From positions 1,178,001 to 1,242,000 of the forward strand of contig JARGSG010000183.1 in NCBI GenBank assembly GCA_030374805.1: a stretch of DNA of 64,000 nucleotides, written 5' to 3'. A model generated the notes under the pieces. It saw only the letters and a list, made by a program, of their open reading frames with translations, was not told where the DNA came from and did not search any database. The position numbers were made by a program, and so were the translations under genes. Source of the DNA: Gracilaria gracilis (lineage: Eukaryota > Rhodophyta > Florideophyceae > Gracilariales > Gracilariaceae). Below are positions 63,229 through 64,000 of this stretch, one piece after another. Within the stretch, counting starts at the first letter, position 1. Each line of letters starts with the position of its first letter.

Positions 63229-63776
63229 TGTTGCGATGTTAAAAAGGGTGTGCCAGCTGCAGTTGAGTGCCAAATGTTGAAAGCTGTTGTTGTTGTTGTT
63301 GTTGTTGTTTTGCTTGCTTGGGCCAAATTTGGTGCGGCGTTGAGAAGAGCAGCTATCCACCTTGGTATTTGGACAGGAATGGAACAGCTTTGTTATACGA
63401 AGGTGTAGATATGCGCGGGAACATGAAGCGCAAGCACTTGTCTACATACTGCTACCTTGATAGATAGAACGCGTACTGTACAAGCCAAGCAGACGTGATG
63501 TGGCGTCCAACAACAACATGACCAACAGCATGGGGCAGAAATTCTGCAGAAATAAGCGCAAAACTGGATTTTGATGGGCGTTTTTGAAATTAGTCAATTG
63601 TTTGGGTGCGTGGTGAATTGCATTGAAAGCAATTAAGTAACAGTCGCCGCCGGTGTGCGACGGCGGCGATCGGCGCGTGTCGCCTGATCGTCGTCCCCAT
63701 CGCGCACGCAAGCACCGCACACGCACTCAGCGCCTTGATCGCGAACTGTGGGTGGTGTGAGAAGAAAGAGGCCAAC
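63229..63776. promoter_or_regulatory. Divergent spacer between RBM22 and RPL15
   Basis: 548 bp with a GTT microsatellite near the RBM22 start. No defined site. Confidence 0.4.
63286..63309. repeat. GTT trinucleotide repeat, 8 copies
   Basis: Uninterrupted GTT repeat about 60 bp upstream of the RBM22 ATG, probably in its 5' leader. Confidence 0.9.
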
Positions 63777-64000
63777 ATGGGAGCGTACAAGTACCTGGAG
63801 GAGCTATGGCGCCACAAGCAGAGCGACGTGATGCGCTTCCTGCTGCGCGTTCGCGCGTGGGAATACCGCCAACTACCGTCGATTCACCGCGCGTCCAAGC
63901 CGACTCGCCCCGAGAAGGCGCGTCGTCTCGGGTACAAGAGCAAGCAAGGATTCAGTGTGTACAGAGGTAAGTGCATGATTTGAACACACACACACACACA
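63777..64000 (+). CDS. RPL15: 60S ribosomal protein L15 (eL15), first exon; gene runs off the window
   Basis: Exon 1 is 63777-63966, encoding 63 residues plus one base. The protein starts [20 protein letters not shown] and continues [20 protein letters not shown] and [20 protein letters not shown], which is eL15. A 5' splice site GTAAGT begins at 63967. The intron is cut by the window end and contains a CA repeat. eL15 is a core 60S component. Two ribosomal protein genes in this window (RPL23 and RPL15) are among the few that carry introns. Confidence 0.95.
63984..64000. repeat. CA dinucleotide repeat at window end
   Basis: At least eight CA units inside RPL15 intron 1; continues beyond the window. 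Confidence 0.85.

Overview
The window is nuclear DNA of a photosynthetic eukaryote with a compact genome, most likely a red alga (Rhodophyta). Pointers are: eukaryotic core genes (RPB11, uL14/RPL23, eL15/RPL15, RBM22, CHMP7, ALG5, holocytochrome c synthase); several proteins with plastid-type leaders (coproporphyrinogen oxidase, a Tat-type thylakoid lumen protein, an ABC ATPase); mostly intronless genes, with a few short GT-AG introns (about 56-219 nt) carrying TACTAAC-like branch sites; and a tRNA gene interrupted in the D-loop, an arrangement known from the red alga Cyanidioschyzon. The species cannot be fixed from sequence alone.

Layout. 1-16 kb: a Sen1/senataxin-like helicase (3' end cut by the window edge), a hemerythrin-like helical protein, the interrupted tRNA, a two-exon lumenal DUF6816-type protein, a gene-poor stretch of 2.8 kb with a long GA microsatellite, a small plastid-type orphan, IPI1/TEX10, a membrane-anchored glutaminyl cyclase and a second hemerythrin-like paralogue. 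16-31 kb: ataxin-10, a DA2/SIP5 RING E3, RPL23 (three exons, one apparent frameshift), a Tudor/coiled-coil orphan and holocytochrome c synthase with an unusual C-terminal extension. 30-43 kb: a NitT/TauT-type ABC ATPase with a 1-nt frameshift, a thioredoxin-fold protein with a frame break, WDR43/UTP5, a class I aminotransferase, ALG5, a C2H2 zinc-finger regulator, a secreted cysteine-rich protein and an ARF-like GTPase lacking two key residues. 45-64 kb: a class IV aminotransferase-like protein, a three-exon CHMP7, RPB11, coproporphyrinogen III oxidase, a second glutaminyl cyclase, a small SPOC-like protein, a telobox MYB protein, a three-exon polytopic membrane protein, RBM22 and the first exon of RPL15.

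Genes alternate strand almost one by one, giving many divergent pairs that share GC-rich intergenic promoters. Several of these spacers contain a MYB-like sequence related to CTACCAACGGTAG, in one case as a near-perfect palindrome. There are no operons and the genes do not form one pathway. Recurring themes are ribosome biogenesis and translation (IPI1, WDR43, RPL23, RPL15), RNA processing (helicase, RBM22), and plastid or mitochondrial cofactor chemistry (CPOX, HCCS). Two gene pairs in the window are duplicates: the hemerythrin-like genes and the glutaminyl cyclases. Three coding sequences break frame by one base; local assembly indels are a simple explanation, though a short intron is an alternative for the thioredoxin-like gene. 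All assignments are from reading motifs by eye; no database search was run.
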